Below, piece by piece: positions 37,740 to 49,736 of a stretch of 64,000 bases of DNA. A program made the position numbers and the translations under genes. The notes beneath the pieces were generated by a model. The model did not search any database. It saw only the letters and a list, made by a program, of their open reading frames with translations, and was not told where the DNA came from. Source of the stretch: Physcomitrium patens (Eukaryota > Streptophyta > Bryopsida > Funariales > Funariaceae); contig NC_037263.1 of NCBI RefSeq assembly GCF_000002425.4, forward strand, positions 8,062,917 through 8,126,916, written 5' to 3'. Numbering within the stretch: the stretch's first letter is position 1; each line of letters starts with the position of its first letter.

Positions 37740-38142
37740 TTCTCTTTTGTTAGAATTTGAGTTGTGCTTTAGCTTCATATTATTATTAAATGAATTGAGT
37801 AATTTTACATCTTTAATTTTATATCTTTAACTATCTTTTTTATAAGAAAGTGAAACAATTTGAAATTATAATAAAATAAATTGATCAACCTTACAACTTT
37901 GACTACCTTAATTATAAGTAGGTACAAAAGCTTAACATCAATGCCAAATGAATTGAGAAATTTTACTCCTTTGACTATCTTTATTATAGATAGGTATTTG
38001 AGCTTGATTTTTTTACCAAATATATTTGACAATCTTTCAACTTTGACTATCTTTATTATAAAGAAATTTTCAAGCTTGAAATTATTGCCAAATAAATTAG
38101 AAAAACTTACATCTTTAACTATCTTTAATATAAATGGATACT
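37740..38142 (+). pseudogene. Leucine-rich-repeat relic, NBS-LRR type
   Basis: The open piece at 37881-38156 reads NLTTLTTLIISRYKSLTSMP and then repeats the pattern NELRNFTPLTIFIIDRYLSL, NLSTLTIFIIKKFSSL and KLTSLTIFNI: a regular repeat of about 24 residues (72 bp). This is the consensus shape LTxLxxLxxSxCxSLxxLPNEL of plant resistance-type LRR proteins, with cysteine replaced by tyrosine and similar residues. Further repeats at 37740-37880 are out of frame. It is wedged between the G2 5' LTR and the E3 LTR fragment, which cuts it off at 38143. No NB-ARC domain is visible. Probably a pseudogene fragment. Confidence 0.7.
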
Positions 38143-38325
38143 TATTAAGGACATGAATTTCAAAGAAAAAAAACTCAATACACTCTTCTATTACTCTAAA
38201 AAATTAAAAAATAATTTAAAGATGGTAATATATTGAACTAGAATAGCTATTGCTAAAGACAAAAAGATTAAAAAGTATTGAAACAAAACTAAGGATTAAA
38301 AAAGTATTGATAAGAGTAAATAATA
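38143..38325 (-). repeat. Truncated left LTR of E3
   Basis: About 180 bp, starting tattaaggacatg (tgtcaagga expected) and matching the right LTR through aatttcaaagaaa and the agtattgataagagta region, where it stops. It is the only 3' LTR remnant. Confidence 0.7.
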
Positions 38326-38329
38326 AGAT

Positions 38330-39486
38330 CAATTTTGGTTGGATATCATTGATGAAAAGCATCAACCTTCTTTGCTGCATTTATAAGATTCTTTGCAAGC
38401 TTTCATGTGGATTTACTAATATTATATCTATATCAATAAACAAGATATTTCAATCTATTTTGGAGATACTTTAAATTTAAGATTTCTTATTTTGGCTTGA
38501 AGTCTTGATTATTATTCACTTTTATAGGAAGAAGTAGCATTTGTCTTCTTTTTGAAATATTCACTATCTAATATAGCTCAAAAAGAGACATATAGAATAC
38601 AAGATAGATCTTTATAGACTCTTATATAATAATTGATAAGCAACAAAATTGACTTGTTCATAAATAGGAAATGGTCCAAGCTTAAGATTATCCAACTTAT
38701 CACAAGAATAGTTAATCTTAATATTATAATGAAGTAACCATACCTTGTTGTCAGCATATAATTGAGGTTTTTCCTTGCAATAGGCATTTGCATCGGTCTT
38801 TTGTTGTTCTTGAGCTTCTTTTAATTATGTGTTGATTGTTATATATAGCTTAGATAAATAATTTTCCAAATCTTCTGCCACATAATTATAATATAACTCT
38901 TCATATTGTAACAAATTTCATACAATTGTACAAAGTTTGTAATTACCTTCTACATTTGAATCTACTAAAAATCTTTAGATGTTAGTTTAAAAATCTTGTT
39001 ATATTCAAAATGTCCGATTGTTGAAAAAATATAACAAACTTGAAAAATATATAATCATGCTTTGCCTTCTAAAATATATAATTGTTCCTTGAAATAAAAT
39101 AGATTATTTTTAAATTCAAACTTAGAAGAATCATGAGACTTAAAAAAAATATTCTTAATATTATAAAGAAGAAGATCAAAGGACATATTTAATTGAACTT
39201 CCTTGAAAAAGATTGAATCAACAATCAATCTTGATTTCATTATTTAAAGTTGAAAATACTTTGGCTTCAAGAAAATTATTCTTTATTAATGAAAAATTAA
39301 ATTTTTTTCTTTTGATGCAAAATAAGAATATCTAAAAAAGGAATTTGATAAACCTTGTTATTTTTTGAATCAATAAATAATCTTAAAATCAAATCTTGAT
39401 AAAAACATGCTCCAATCAATTTGGCAATGATTTAAAATATGTACCAATATGAAGTATTTGAGGTTCTTGTAATTTTTATATACAAT
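38330..39486 (-). pseudogene. E3 pol C-terminal remains
   Basis: Chromodomain-like sequence (the atcattgatgaaaagc end) lies at 38330-38560 and integrase remnants at about 38580-39000. The RNase H/integrase linker lies at 39055-39240, including LYNIKNIFFKSHDSSKFEFK. Compared with G1, most of the integrase core is missing between about 38880 and 38940. The segment stops at the target duplication of LTR-D. Confidence 0.65.
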
Positions 39487-41078
39487 ATTATATGGCATAA
39501 TTTTCTATCTAAAAATATACTAAATATCTAGTTATAGAGAGTTAAGCTTTAACTTATTATTTAATTTCTAATAAATGATTTATTTTTATTATAAAAGATA
39601 AATATATGCATTAATATAGAAAGATGTTGTAATAATAATAATAAATTATATTTAAAAATATTTTAATTCAAGGCTTTCTAAAGCATCTAAAAATGCCCTA
39701 ACATCCTTTATTATATCAAATCATAACTAACTATTTGCCGATAAGTTAGATTTTCTATAAGCTCAAAGAAAATCCATTATCTCCTTACAAAAATCCATTT
39801 GTATATTATAATTTTTTCATATCTCTATATTTCTATCTTTAAAATATATATGAAGAATTGGCTTCCAAAAATCTCTTCACTTTGCATAAAATGCCCAAAT
39901 TATAGAAAAATCCTTTTAAAATATTTTTTTCTTATAAAATATTTTTTTCTTATAAAATATTTTTTTTCTTTGAATTTTAAAATATTATATTTTTTGATCT
40001 AAATTTTGAGTTTTTTCTCAAATTTTAAGATAATATAGCATTTACCTTTAAGTTTTACAATAAAAAAAATTAACCATAAATCTACTACAAATCATTTAGC
40101 ATCTTAGAAATCCTAGCAAGTGCTCTAAATCTTAATTTACAAGGATCCAAGTACTATTTTCTTCATATTTCAAAAATACAAAATCTAAATGATATAAAAC
40201 TTGTTGTGTAGCTTTACAACAAAGTAACACACATTTATCAAGAATTTTAGCCAAAGATTAGTCCAAATATTCAAAATATGGCTAACACCAAATTCCTCAT
40301 GAAATTGATTCATTATCAAACCTTAATTTGAAAGTTCTATCTTCAAGTAGTCATTGCTACTCTAAATAAACTTCTAATCCTTTTTTATATGCAAAATATA
40401 GTCCTTTAAACCAACTTTCAAACTACATAATCTAATCCTCAAAAGTTCTTTATTTGTGTTTGTTATGCATCAAAGAATGATAATAGGTACAAAATTAACA
40501 CCTTAACTTTGAGCATCTATATCTTTTTAATAAAAATTCCAAATCATACAAATTTTTTACCAAAACCATATCCAAAATCCTAAACTTGACGATTTTAATC
40601 TTTGATGTTCAAATTGCTTCAAAAGAGTAATCCTAATCCCTAATAAGGCCTTAGGCAACCTCCTTGAAGTCCATTGGTAGGAATTTTGGCCAATAAAAAT
40701 AGAGATTTTTATCATCCATCTCCATTCATCTATATGGTTGGCCTAAATATCTTTTTTTATACAAAATCCTTCTCTAAACTTTTTTTTAATAAGTTTTATA
40801 TAATATGTGCCGTAAATATCAAATAAAAGAAACAAAATAAAATTTTAAGAATCATCAATGTCTAATTAAGATGGCTCTAAATATATAAAAACTATTATCA
40901 ATATAAAATAAATCTCAATAATAGCCTTTTTAAACTAACTACTTCAAAGTAGTAATCTAATCATATTTTGTAACCAACTAAAATCTAAAAATATGGCTTT
41001 CATTACATTGTATAGTAGATCATATATTAAATATATCTATGTATTATTTTTACATAGTAGTTGAAGTACAATATAACA
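39487..41078 (-). repeat. Solo LTR, family D (related to A and B), nested in E3
   Basis: About 1.59 kb flanked by acaat at 39482-39486 and 41079-41083, a 5-bp duplication. On the minus strand it starts TGTTATATTGTA, like the A and B starts. Near its end (about 39520-39540 on the plus strand) ctaaatatctagttataga matches LTR-B's ctgggcacctggctgtgga, where every difference is C-to-T or G-to-A. Six bases (attata) lie between the left duplication and the first recognisable LTR bases. Confidence 0.68.
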
Positions 41079-42960
41079 ACAATGACTAGACTTGAAGCAC
41101 CTCTTAGATAATGACACCATTCTTGAAATGAATCTGTGATTGCAAGAATTTTTTTTTATGGATCTTACAATTAATCTTGGTTATTGAAAATTTCTTAGAA
41201 TAAAAAGCTATCAAATGAAGCTTATCATCCACTTCTATTTGTGACAAAACAACACCCATATCAAATTTTGATGTGTTTATTTTCATAAAAATTGCCTTGA
41301 AGAAGTTGACGCAATTTAAAATTTAATGTAGAAATAAATTTTGTCTTCAAGACTTTAAAAGATACTTTAGCTTCTTTATTCCATTCAAGTTTGTCTTTAT
41401 ATATGACATATATAAGAGGAGCTGCAACTTAAAAAAAGTTCTTGATAAAGCTCTAATAATAATTAGCAAATTTTAAAAAATATTACACATCTTCGACTAT
41501 TTTTAGAATCTTTTAATTTATGATAGCTTGGACCTTCTTAAGTTCTATCATAAAACTATCATTTGAAATATTGTATTTTAAGAAATCAACTTAAGTTGTG
41601 TGAAATATATACTTTTTCATCTTAGCATATAATCTTATATCTCTTAATTTTTATAATAATAAACTTCATATTTTTATAATAATAAACTTCATATTTTTAT
41701 AATAATAAACTTCATATTATAATATATAATAAATATAATAAATATAATAAATATAATAAATCTTATATCTCTTAATTTTTCTATGTCCTTAGAATAGATG
41801 AAGATGCCATCTACATAATAGATGATAAAATCATCAAAAAACTCATGAAAGACATCATTTATTAGATATTGAAAAGCAATTAGTATATTTTTAAGTCCAA
41901 AAGGCATGACATTATATTTGAAATGTCCATAATTTATTTGAAATGTAATTTTCTATTCATCTCTTTTTTTCATACATACCAAGTTGTATGCTTTTTATAG
42001 ATCTATTTTTATATAAATTTTTATTTAATTGAGTTGATCAAAAAGTTTTGAAATCAAAGATAGAAGATACTTATTTTTTATAATAATCTTGTTAAATCTT
42101 TAATAGTCTACATACATCTATAAATTTTTGTTTTTTTTTTTTTTTTGTTTGTTTTTGTTTTATTTTCTTTTATTTTTTTTCAAAAACAAGATAGGAATTT
42201 CAACTAGAAATTTATAATTGCATATAAAATTCTTAGCCAAAATTTCATCATTGTATTCTTTGAATGCAACCAACTCATTTTGTGATAGGCTATAGATTGA
42301 CCCAAATAGTGGTTGAGCTTCTTCTTGAAGATTGATAGAAAAATCATAGAAATAATGTTCCAGAAGAATATTTGCATTCTTTTTTTAAAAAATTTCTTGA
42401 TAATCTTTGTTTTGGCTTGGAATACCACTTGAAATATTTTTTCTATCAACAATAGATGTGGCATTTATAACAAAAATTGATTCTTCTTTTACAATATACA
42501 TAAAAGCTCTTGCAACTATTAATAATGATTTGGATGTATTAATCTTATAGATTTCTACTTGCCTAGCAAAATCTTGGGCTAAACTATAGAAAAAATCAAG
42601 ATTATAAGAAATCTAATCTATGTGAAGATTATACTTTTCTAGCCACAATAATCCTAAAATAATTGAAATAAAAAAGAATCTAATCACATTAAATATTACT
42701 AGGATATTATAAAAACTAGTTGCTACATCTAAAAGAATTACTTTTATAAGTAACATCTTCAAAAGATAACAAATGACTATCTATTACTTCTATGTGTATA
42801 GGTTTGATTTTTTTTCAGTAAGGATATTTCTTATTTTTTGACAAAATCTTTGTCTATAAAATAGTTTGACACTCCTAAATATAATAAAGATAAGACTTTG
42901 TGATTTTTTGATCCTAAACAAACTTCTATTGTGAAATAATGTGAGGGATTGAAGCTACAT
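41079..42960 (-). pseudogene. E3 pol N-terminal remains (protease, RT, RNase H)
   Basis: RNase H lies at 41104-41286 (MKINTSKFDMGVVLSQIEVD). RT has the FGL box and YVDGIFIYSKD (YLDD expected) at 41689-41907, with further RT at 42204-42464. Protease traces lie at about 42540-42960. The RT region has been expanded by tandem repeats near 41640-41775. Confidence 0.72.
41640..41775. repeat. Tandem repeats inside E3 RT
   Basis: Three copies of a unit of about 27 bp (ttttataataataaacttcata) followed by several aataaatat units. The block cttatatctcttaattttt occurs on both sides (41633 and 41763), so the whole tract looks like a replication-slippage expansion. Confidence 0.85.
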
Positions 42961-42969
42961 CATCCTTAC

Positions 42970-44860
42970 TGTAGCTAAAAAAATTTATTTTTCAATACAT
43001 TGTTCTCTTTGGTAATCATACTCTTTATTTTGTAATTGCATTACTTCTTTGAATAATATTGAGCAATTTGCTTGGATTTTCCATAATATAAGTACAAATC
43101 TTCTTGACAACAATGAATCTTTTTTTTTCAAAAAGAGCTTTAAAACATACCATATTAATTTGTATCTTTTCAACCAAATCTTTATTCTTATTGTCTTTGA
43201 AAGCATCGATTGTTGTATGCAATGGCTTGAGCAATAAATTGTGCCAATGAATTTGCTCTTGATAAATCAAAATTGATTAATAAGGGCTTTGTCATTTCAA
43301 TCCAAGTCACAAGCATGATTTTGGAATTCAACAACATATATAGTCATTGAACATGATCCTTATTATAAAGATATAAGCTTAATCTTTTGTGAGTGTAAAA
43401 TTCACTCCTCAACCTAAATTACAAGATGGCCTCAATTAAGAGTTAGTTGTAATTGGTGGTATAAAGTAGAAGTAGCAAGAACAAAGACAAAAAAAACAAA
43501 ATACAAAAAACAAGTGAAACAAGTGCAACTAAGCAATTGTACACTACAAAACTAGTCACAATCTATTCATTGAGTTTTCATCCAATAAAAAGTAAAAAAT
43601 AAAAATAAAAAATAAAAAAATTTAATCTTTTCAATGGTATAAAAAAACATATAAATCCGAATTACAATGAATAAGTTACGAAGGTTTGAAAAATAACAAG
43701 TAAATAAATAAAAAGTTAAGTAAATAAATAAAAAGTTAAGTGGTAAAACACATTTTTATCAAAGTCTTAGAAATTACTCTAAAAATTCCTAAAAAAATCT
43801 AAATAAATTCTAAATAAATTATAAAAATTCTTGTAATAATTCTATAATACTACTATCAGTTGAAGGCTATAATTTAATACCTTGATGATTTTTATAGTAA
43901 TAAAATTAATTTAAATCTACTATAAAACCTACTTTTATATAATCAACTAAAAAAACGTGAGGTTCTTTCTCATGCTTCTTCCAACTACTAACTAACATTT
44001 ATAGTTTTTCTTATAAATAATATGTATAGATAGAAGGCGAATATAAATATTTACCTTAATAAATATCCCTAAATATTCAATAATAAGTAAAAAAAATACT
44101 AAATCAACTAAGATAATTGCCTCCAAGACTTACTAAAACTCCAATTCTACAACTAACATTCTAATTTTCTATTTGTCTAAACATTTCTATACTATTCACC
44201 ATATATTATGGTTCTAAGCTCTATAAATACATCTTTTTATTCTAAAACAACTAATGAGTCAATTTGATGACTCACATCTTTACTATCCTTTTTTAATCAC
44301 TTTCTCTAAATATAACTATAAATACTTCCAAAAATAAATTTAAATTATAGAGTAGTTATGAAAGGTGTATATTTTCTATATAAGGTGCAAATCAAAAAAG
44401 AGCACTTCTAAAGAAAAGTGCTCTTATGAATCCAACTTGAGTAAATCTATGAAGATATTAAAAAAATATAATTTTAGATAAAACTTTATTTATTGTAAAA
44501 ACCTTCAATTTGATGGAACAAGATCTTGTTCTATTAAATTTCTTTGGCATACTTATCATTGCCTCCCTTATATTTGTAGTAGAAAGACTATTTGGATTCA
44601 ATTATAAACTTGATCTATTTACTTTTCATAATTATATAACTTCTTGACATAAACTTTGAACTTTATTATTGACTACTTCTATAGGCATAGGAATAATATC
44701 TTCATGATTCATATTAAAAATACATAAGATTTCCACCTTAAGAGTATTAATAAGCTTTTGAAGATGTGCAATAATTACAAATTTATTTTTATTTTCGCCA
44801 AGAGTAGCATCTATAATTTTTTCTTCTATACACAATTCAAACAAATTCAAAAAGTTAAAT
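42970..44860 (-). pseudogene. gag relic of E3, split by LTR-C copy 3
   Basis: The C-terminal half lies at 42970-43387, with FKALFEKKRFIVVKK and a degenerate zinc-knuckle position. The N-terminal half lies at 44277-44850, starting MNLFELCIEEKIIDATLGEN, like the E1 gag start MNLFELSIERK. The gap between them is exactly the solo LTR. Non-functional. Confidence 0.72.
43388..44276 (-). repeat. Solo LTR, family C, copy 3, with target duplication
   Basis: 889 bp, reverse orientation relative to copies 1 and 2, bounded by tgtgagtgtaaaattc at the left and gatgactcaca at the right. Perfect 5-bp flanks tcttt occur at 43383-43387 and 44277-44281. It is about 330 bp shorter than copies 1 and 2; the missing part includes their cctcttaggat and tgagccttg(a/g)t blocks. 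Confidence 0.85.
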
Positions 44861-45074
44861 TAGAAAAGAAAAATTTGCAACCTCTAATATGAAATAAAAA
44901 TTTCTATAAAGAGAGGTAATTCACTTTTTTTAAGAAAAAAAATTAGTATTAGAAAAATAAAAATTAATTTAAATATAGGTCATGTGCAATCTTTAAAAAC
45001 ACAAAAATAAAAGTAGGATAATCGATTCATTTTTAGAACAAAACAAGAATAATGAATTATAACTCTTGTTAAAT

Positions 45075-45470
45075 TGTCAAGGACATGAATTTCAAAGAAA
45101 GAAAAGTCAATATACTCTTTTATTATTCAAAAAGATTAAAAAGTTACTCAAAGATAGTAATATATTGAATTAGAATGGCTACTGGTAAAGACTAGGAGAC
45201 TAGAAAATCTTAAAACAAGATTAAGGAATAAAAAGGCATTAATAAGAGTAAAGAAGGCTTCACTCTTGCCTCCATATATACTATCTAATTAAGAGCTACA
45301 TAGCAATGTTTTATAGAACCTCTAACACCTATTGACTTTGTAAGATATATGTTTTAAATTGCAATGCAAGTTTCTTATATGTGTATTACATTGTTAACTT
45401 ATATCATAAGCTATCAACATATGCAATACATAGCTAGCTTATTGGTCAGGTTTCTAACTTACCAATGAGC
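45075..45470 (-). repeat. Truncated right LTR of E3
   Basis: It starts tgtcaaggacatgaattt and matches the E1 LTR for about 400 bp, then is lost near the block cttattggtcaggtttctaac. The outer 140-150 bp are absent or unrecognisable. Confidence 0.7.
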
Positions 45471-46000
45471 TAAAATGAACCTCCATTAGTTAAAAGGTTA
45501 TTTTAGTTCACAAAAAGTGAATTCACTTTGTAAATTTTAATAGTTATAGCTATTAATTAAGCTCTAATCAAATCACTCATTATTCTTCTTAAATAATTCA
45601 ATCAATTCAACCAAAACTCTGCAATTAATTCACATTCACAATAATAAATCACTCAAAAATTTAATGCTATAAATATTTCTTTCTTTTAATTATTTTTTCT
45701 TATTTTTATCTTTTATTTTTTATTATTATTAGTTTTATTTTTATTATTATTATTTATTTAATTTTAATCAAAATTAATCTATTAATTTAAAAAATCATCC
45801 ATGAATGAAAATTCATCCTTGATTTGCAAATTCATCCAAATAATTCGTCCAATCCAAATCCTTAACCCTAATACAACTTTAACCAATCTCGGCCCTTCAT
45901 CTGCTACCCAATATTCATCTGACTAGAATTACTACTAGGTCTAACTTCATCCACAAAAAATGATTTGAATTGGTCACAGTTCGGACTCCACTGGAAGGTG
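45471..46000. other. AT-rich sequence, unassigned
   Basis: Low-complexity AT-rich DNA (runs of ttattatt and similar) grading into more balanced sequence near 45830. No gene recognised. Confidence 0.5.
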
Positions 46001-47592
46001 ATGATGAACTGATGTTGATGAATCACCTCCTGGAACTCGATTCCTCTGGTTCAAGTTGATGATTAATATCGCTAACAAATTCAAGAGTATGAGGAAACAC
46101 TTTAAAGGGAGTGCTACGAGCATTGCTTCTACTGAGAGTTAAGCTCTATCCTAAGCAGTTGGATGCACTACAATTGATCCTTCTATTATCATCTGCAATT
46201 CTAATCTAATACCTTGATTGACAACAATACAGTTCTTAAACCATAGAGCCAACAAGCAATACTTTATTCATCTAATTGCGTGCACAATAATAGCTACATA
46301 TTTTATTTTTTATTTTTTTCTTTGTGTTAAATTCACGCCTTTCTGCCCTGCTATGTAGAACTCTCAACAAGTCCTTTCCACCGTCAGCCTTCCGTAAACA
46401 CGACCAAGGCTATTCACAATAATGTCAAGGCAACTAATGAACTTGTAGTCCTTCTGTGTCTGGATCTCCTTCTTCACAACAAAGTTGGAGTAGTAAAATT
46501 AGCACCCAAGTTTAGCATTTGAGCTCGGCAGCGTCGATGATGGACAACTTGCTACAATTCACAACTTCCTGCAACAACCTTGGTATCCTTGGCCATGAAC
46601 AAAGAACTGATGTGGAAAAGGTAAAGAATAAGAAGAATTGCGACTGATGGCGAGATCAACCGCTCACAGCCAGGGAGTAGTGCACAGTCCACACTTGAGA
46701 ATAATCGGGGCCGTCAACAACTGTAGCAACCCCCTTTTCTTCTCAATTGTGTTGCTCCTGTCTTGGCCAATAACCAACCATCTTCGCATCAATGGGACCT
46801 CTACCGCTGCACATATATCAATCCACAACTCGTTCTTCCATGCAACATTGAACCACTGCCACACTGTCGATGGTCACAGCAATAGAGGAGCCTACCCACA
46901 GTCGATTCTCAATGTCGCACTTCCGCCGACGCCGCTTCAGCAACCAAAGGGATCGCTTGAACCGCACTTGATCCACCGATGATGTTGATGTAGAGCGAAA
47001 GGGAACAAACAAAACGACTAGCAAATGGAAGCAACTTGAGTCGATGAGGGTCAGTGCAGCAATTTTAGCAAGGTTTTCGACAGCAATTGCACCGCCACCA
47101 TGAGAACGTCTACACTGACTCCAACGGAGCACCAATCAGGAACCAAAAAAAAATCGATACCACACAGTTGCTAACTTCAACCAAGGGCCGTTGCGAGGTC
47201 TTCGAGCTTAGAATCAACCATCGCCAAGACAATCAGCTTCCACAACTAGAGCAGTAGCAGGATAAAACCAAATTTACGCTCTCTTGCAAAGTCACAGAAT
47301 TTGACAGTAACATTGAGTTGAAGAAGAAAAGACAACATAAACAAGAATTAGCGGCACCACTGCAAATGGATCTCCAAAAAACACCCCGATAGAGAAAATC
47401 AAGGAAAAACAGAGCTACAATGAGCTAGGCATAACTAGAGGGGGCACCACCACTCTTTGAACGTAAATGCTTGTTGTAGAACACCCGAATAGGAGCTCCA
47501 CTTTGATCACCGATAAAACTAGGATGCTGTACCACAACACTTTGACTGCACCAAACCCTGCTGCAAACCCCGCAGCAGCACACGTACGACGG

Positions 47593-47626
<34 letters not shown>

Positions 47627-47765
47627 CTTCTCGATCGGAGCCGAAATCCGTACCGAAAAAAAAACAAAAAACAAAAAAACAAGAGAGAGGTACGGATCCG
47701 GGCGGCCGGACCCCATCGACGAAGAGGCTGTCGCCGTTCATGAGCAGCCTCAGGCCCTCCTGATC
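46000..47765. other. GC-richer tract, possible decayed LTR or retroposon
   Basis: The composition is clearly richer in G and C than the flanks. Open frames at 46638-46982 (+) and 46818-47135 (-) overlap on opposite strands and resemble no family I know. The motif tctaataccttgattgaca at about 46204-46222 looks like the reverse complement of a retroelement primer site next to an LTR start, suggesting a minus-strand LTR to its right. A 31-base A run at 47593-47623 sits near the end. No target duplication found. Confidence 0.3.
47593..47623. repeat. Poly-A run
   Basis: 31 consecutive A residues inside GC-rich sequence, seen directly. It creates artificial poly-lysine and poly-phenylalanine frames. 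Confidence 0.95.
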
Positions 47766-49736
47766 GTATTCCTGTTTTTTTTCCTTTTCTTTCCTCTTTT
47801 TCTCTTCTTTCCTACTTTTCTTTTCTAATTTTTTCTATTTTTCCTAAAAACAAACCTACATAATATCTTATACCAAAATAATATTTTGAAGAGAAACTTA
47901 ATTAAATGAGTTTTCTTAGAAAATTATTAAAATATAATTCTATCCTATGGCCCTTTTGCAGCAATGCAATGTCAAAGATGCAAAAACACCCATCTTTTGC
48001 CCAATTTCATCTTCTACCGCATGAGATTTGAGGGATTCATAGTCTCATCCTACTTTTGGACTTAGCTAGTATTTTGAACCTCAACTTGATGCAACTTGAA
48101 GTTAGAAACAATGTTAAAAGATGTGGTTGAAGCAATTTTAAGGTAGAAATGATGTTGGGAGATACAATAGAATTGATGCATCATAAAGATGTGATATAAT
48201 TAGTGACAAGAATAGAAGATGTAGTTATCTACAGAATATCAAGTTATTTGAAATGAGAATGTGTTGATAATGTGGCTTAAAAATAGTGTTGATGCAACTT
48301 GAAGTTAGAAAGGATGACATGAAAACATTGATTAATTGATTCATGTGATTTTTAAATTAATATGTCAAATATATATATATATAATATTTAAATTATATAT
48401 TAAATATATTTTATTTTTATTGTTATGTTAATTTATTTAAAATTGACTTGGATCACCATTAATGTTTAAATATCGATATATAAAAAATCTATATTTTTAC
48501 CTAATGGTTGTTTTTTAAAATATTTAAGACCTTTTATTTAAGCATAAATAAATTAAAGCTGAAATGAAAATGTTGCCTTAAATTTCCAAATATTTTTTCT
48601 TATTTTTTTTAGTATCTATTCTATCTGTATTTCCCTTTTAGCTATAACATTAATTTTTTTTAATGATGAAATACTAGCACTATTTTATTTTTTTGTACAT
48701 ACAGTTAAATTTATTTAAAAATAATATTAAACTGAAGTTAGTTTTAATTCAAAAGATGACTAAAATCTGATGAGAATAAATTTCAAAATGCCAACAAAAC
48801 ATTAGTGGTTTTACTTCATGAATGAGAATCTGCATTACTCAGCTTGGAATGAATTGTTGCAATTAATATCTGACTAACTACAATGGAAAAGTTTTGTATT
48901 ATTTTGTTAGTAGTATTCATGTTTGTTTTAACATCATAGCCAGCTAATCATAAGCAGCCAGGCTGCAGAAACACCCCACAACGTGGCCTTCTTTCTGAGT
49001 CGTCAGCATGGCCAGAGTTGGTGATGTTGGCTGTGACAAGGGTGAGCGTGGAACTATGAGCAGTTGAATTTCATGAGCAAAACCAGGAAATGGTACTACC
49101 AATTTGTCAGAGTTTGCACAACTTGGTTGCCCCATGTTGCATGATTGTAGCTTATCTAAGCAAGGTGCCATCATCTGTTTTGCGCTTCACGTTATAAGAA
49201 TTGCACTTCACGTTTTGAAACTATATCACCATTGACGGGCTAAAGCATCAGTAATGTGATTGCAGTAAAGTCAATGGTCTGGTGCTATTGTGACTGCAAG
49301 AGAGACCTGTGGTTCCAAACAGGTCTAGAGAGTTCCAGAAGTAACAGCATTGGAAGTTCTATGTAGACCAAAGTTCATCTGAAGTTCATGTTCAAAGGAC
49401 TTGGTGTTACGAGTAATCTCGACAGAGGTTTTCCAGAGTGGTGCTTAGAGCACTGAGGCTCCAGTAATGTGTTGTCGAATCTTTTAGTTCACAAGTCATG
49501 TATACAAAGAGAAAATTATCAGGAGTACTGGAATCGGTGCCTTACAAGTGCCTCCTACCTTATTTTTGCATTAAATTTACAACTGGTCCGTCTCCTGATA
49601 CATATCGCAATCTCTAAAAACATATCCATGTCAGTACAACATGGGCACACTACTAAGTGATTCTCTTGCCCAAGTAAATCTCTTCCAGAGAAAACGCATG
49701 CCATGAAAGGAACTCATTTTACAGCCTAGAGTTGCT
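47766..49736. other. Intergenic sequence 3' of the CASP-like gene
   Basis: Pyrimidine-rich at 47770-47850, AT-rich to about 48900, then more balanced sequence to 49736. A minus-strand frame at 48944-49174 has no recognisable family. The last few hundred bases before 49737 are likely the 3' untranslated region and terminator area of the CASP-like gene, but no polyadenylation signal can be singled out. Confidence 0.4.

Larger units (their letters stand above)
38143..45470 (-). mobile_element. Ty3/Gypsy chromovirus relic E3 with two nested solo LTRs
   Basis: A minus-strand relic of the E1-type subfamily. The right LTR piece at 45075-45470 is followed by gag, protease, RT, RNase H, a reduced integrase region, chromodomain remains and a 180-bp LTR piece at the left end. 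The extra ORF is deleted: the LTR fragment joins the chromodomain end directly near 38325. Nested insertions are LTR-D at 39487-41078 and LTR-C copy 3 at 43388-44276. All coding parts are heavily decayed. Confidence 0.82.

Noticed and set aside
411-45470. Reading the pol fragments as several independent viruses or genes
   Set aside because: All fragments align collinearly to one chromovirus family in five copies; separate ORFs are pieces created by stops and frameshifts.
47415-47763. Frames with long poly-phenylalanine or poly-lysine around 47.4-47.8 kb
   Set aside because: They are read through the 31-base A run in different phases on both strands. There is no recognisable protein sequence on either side.
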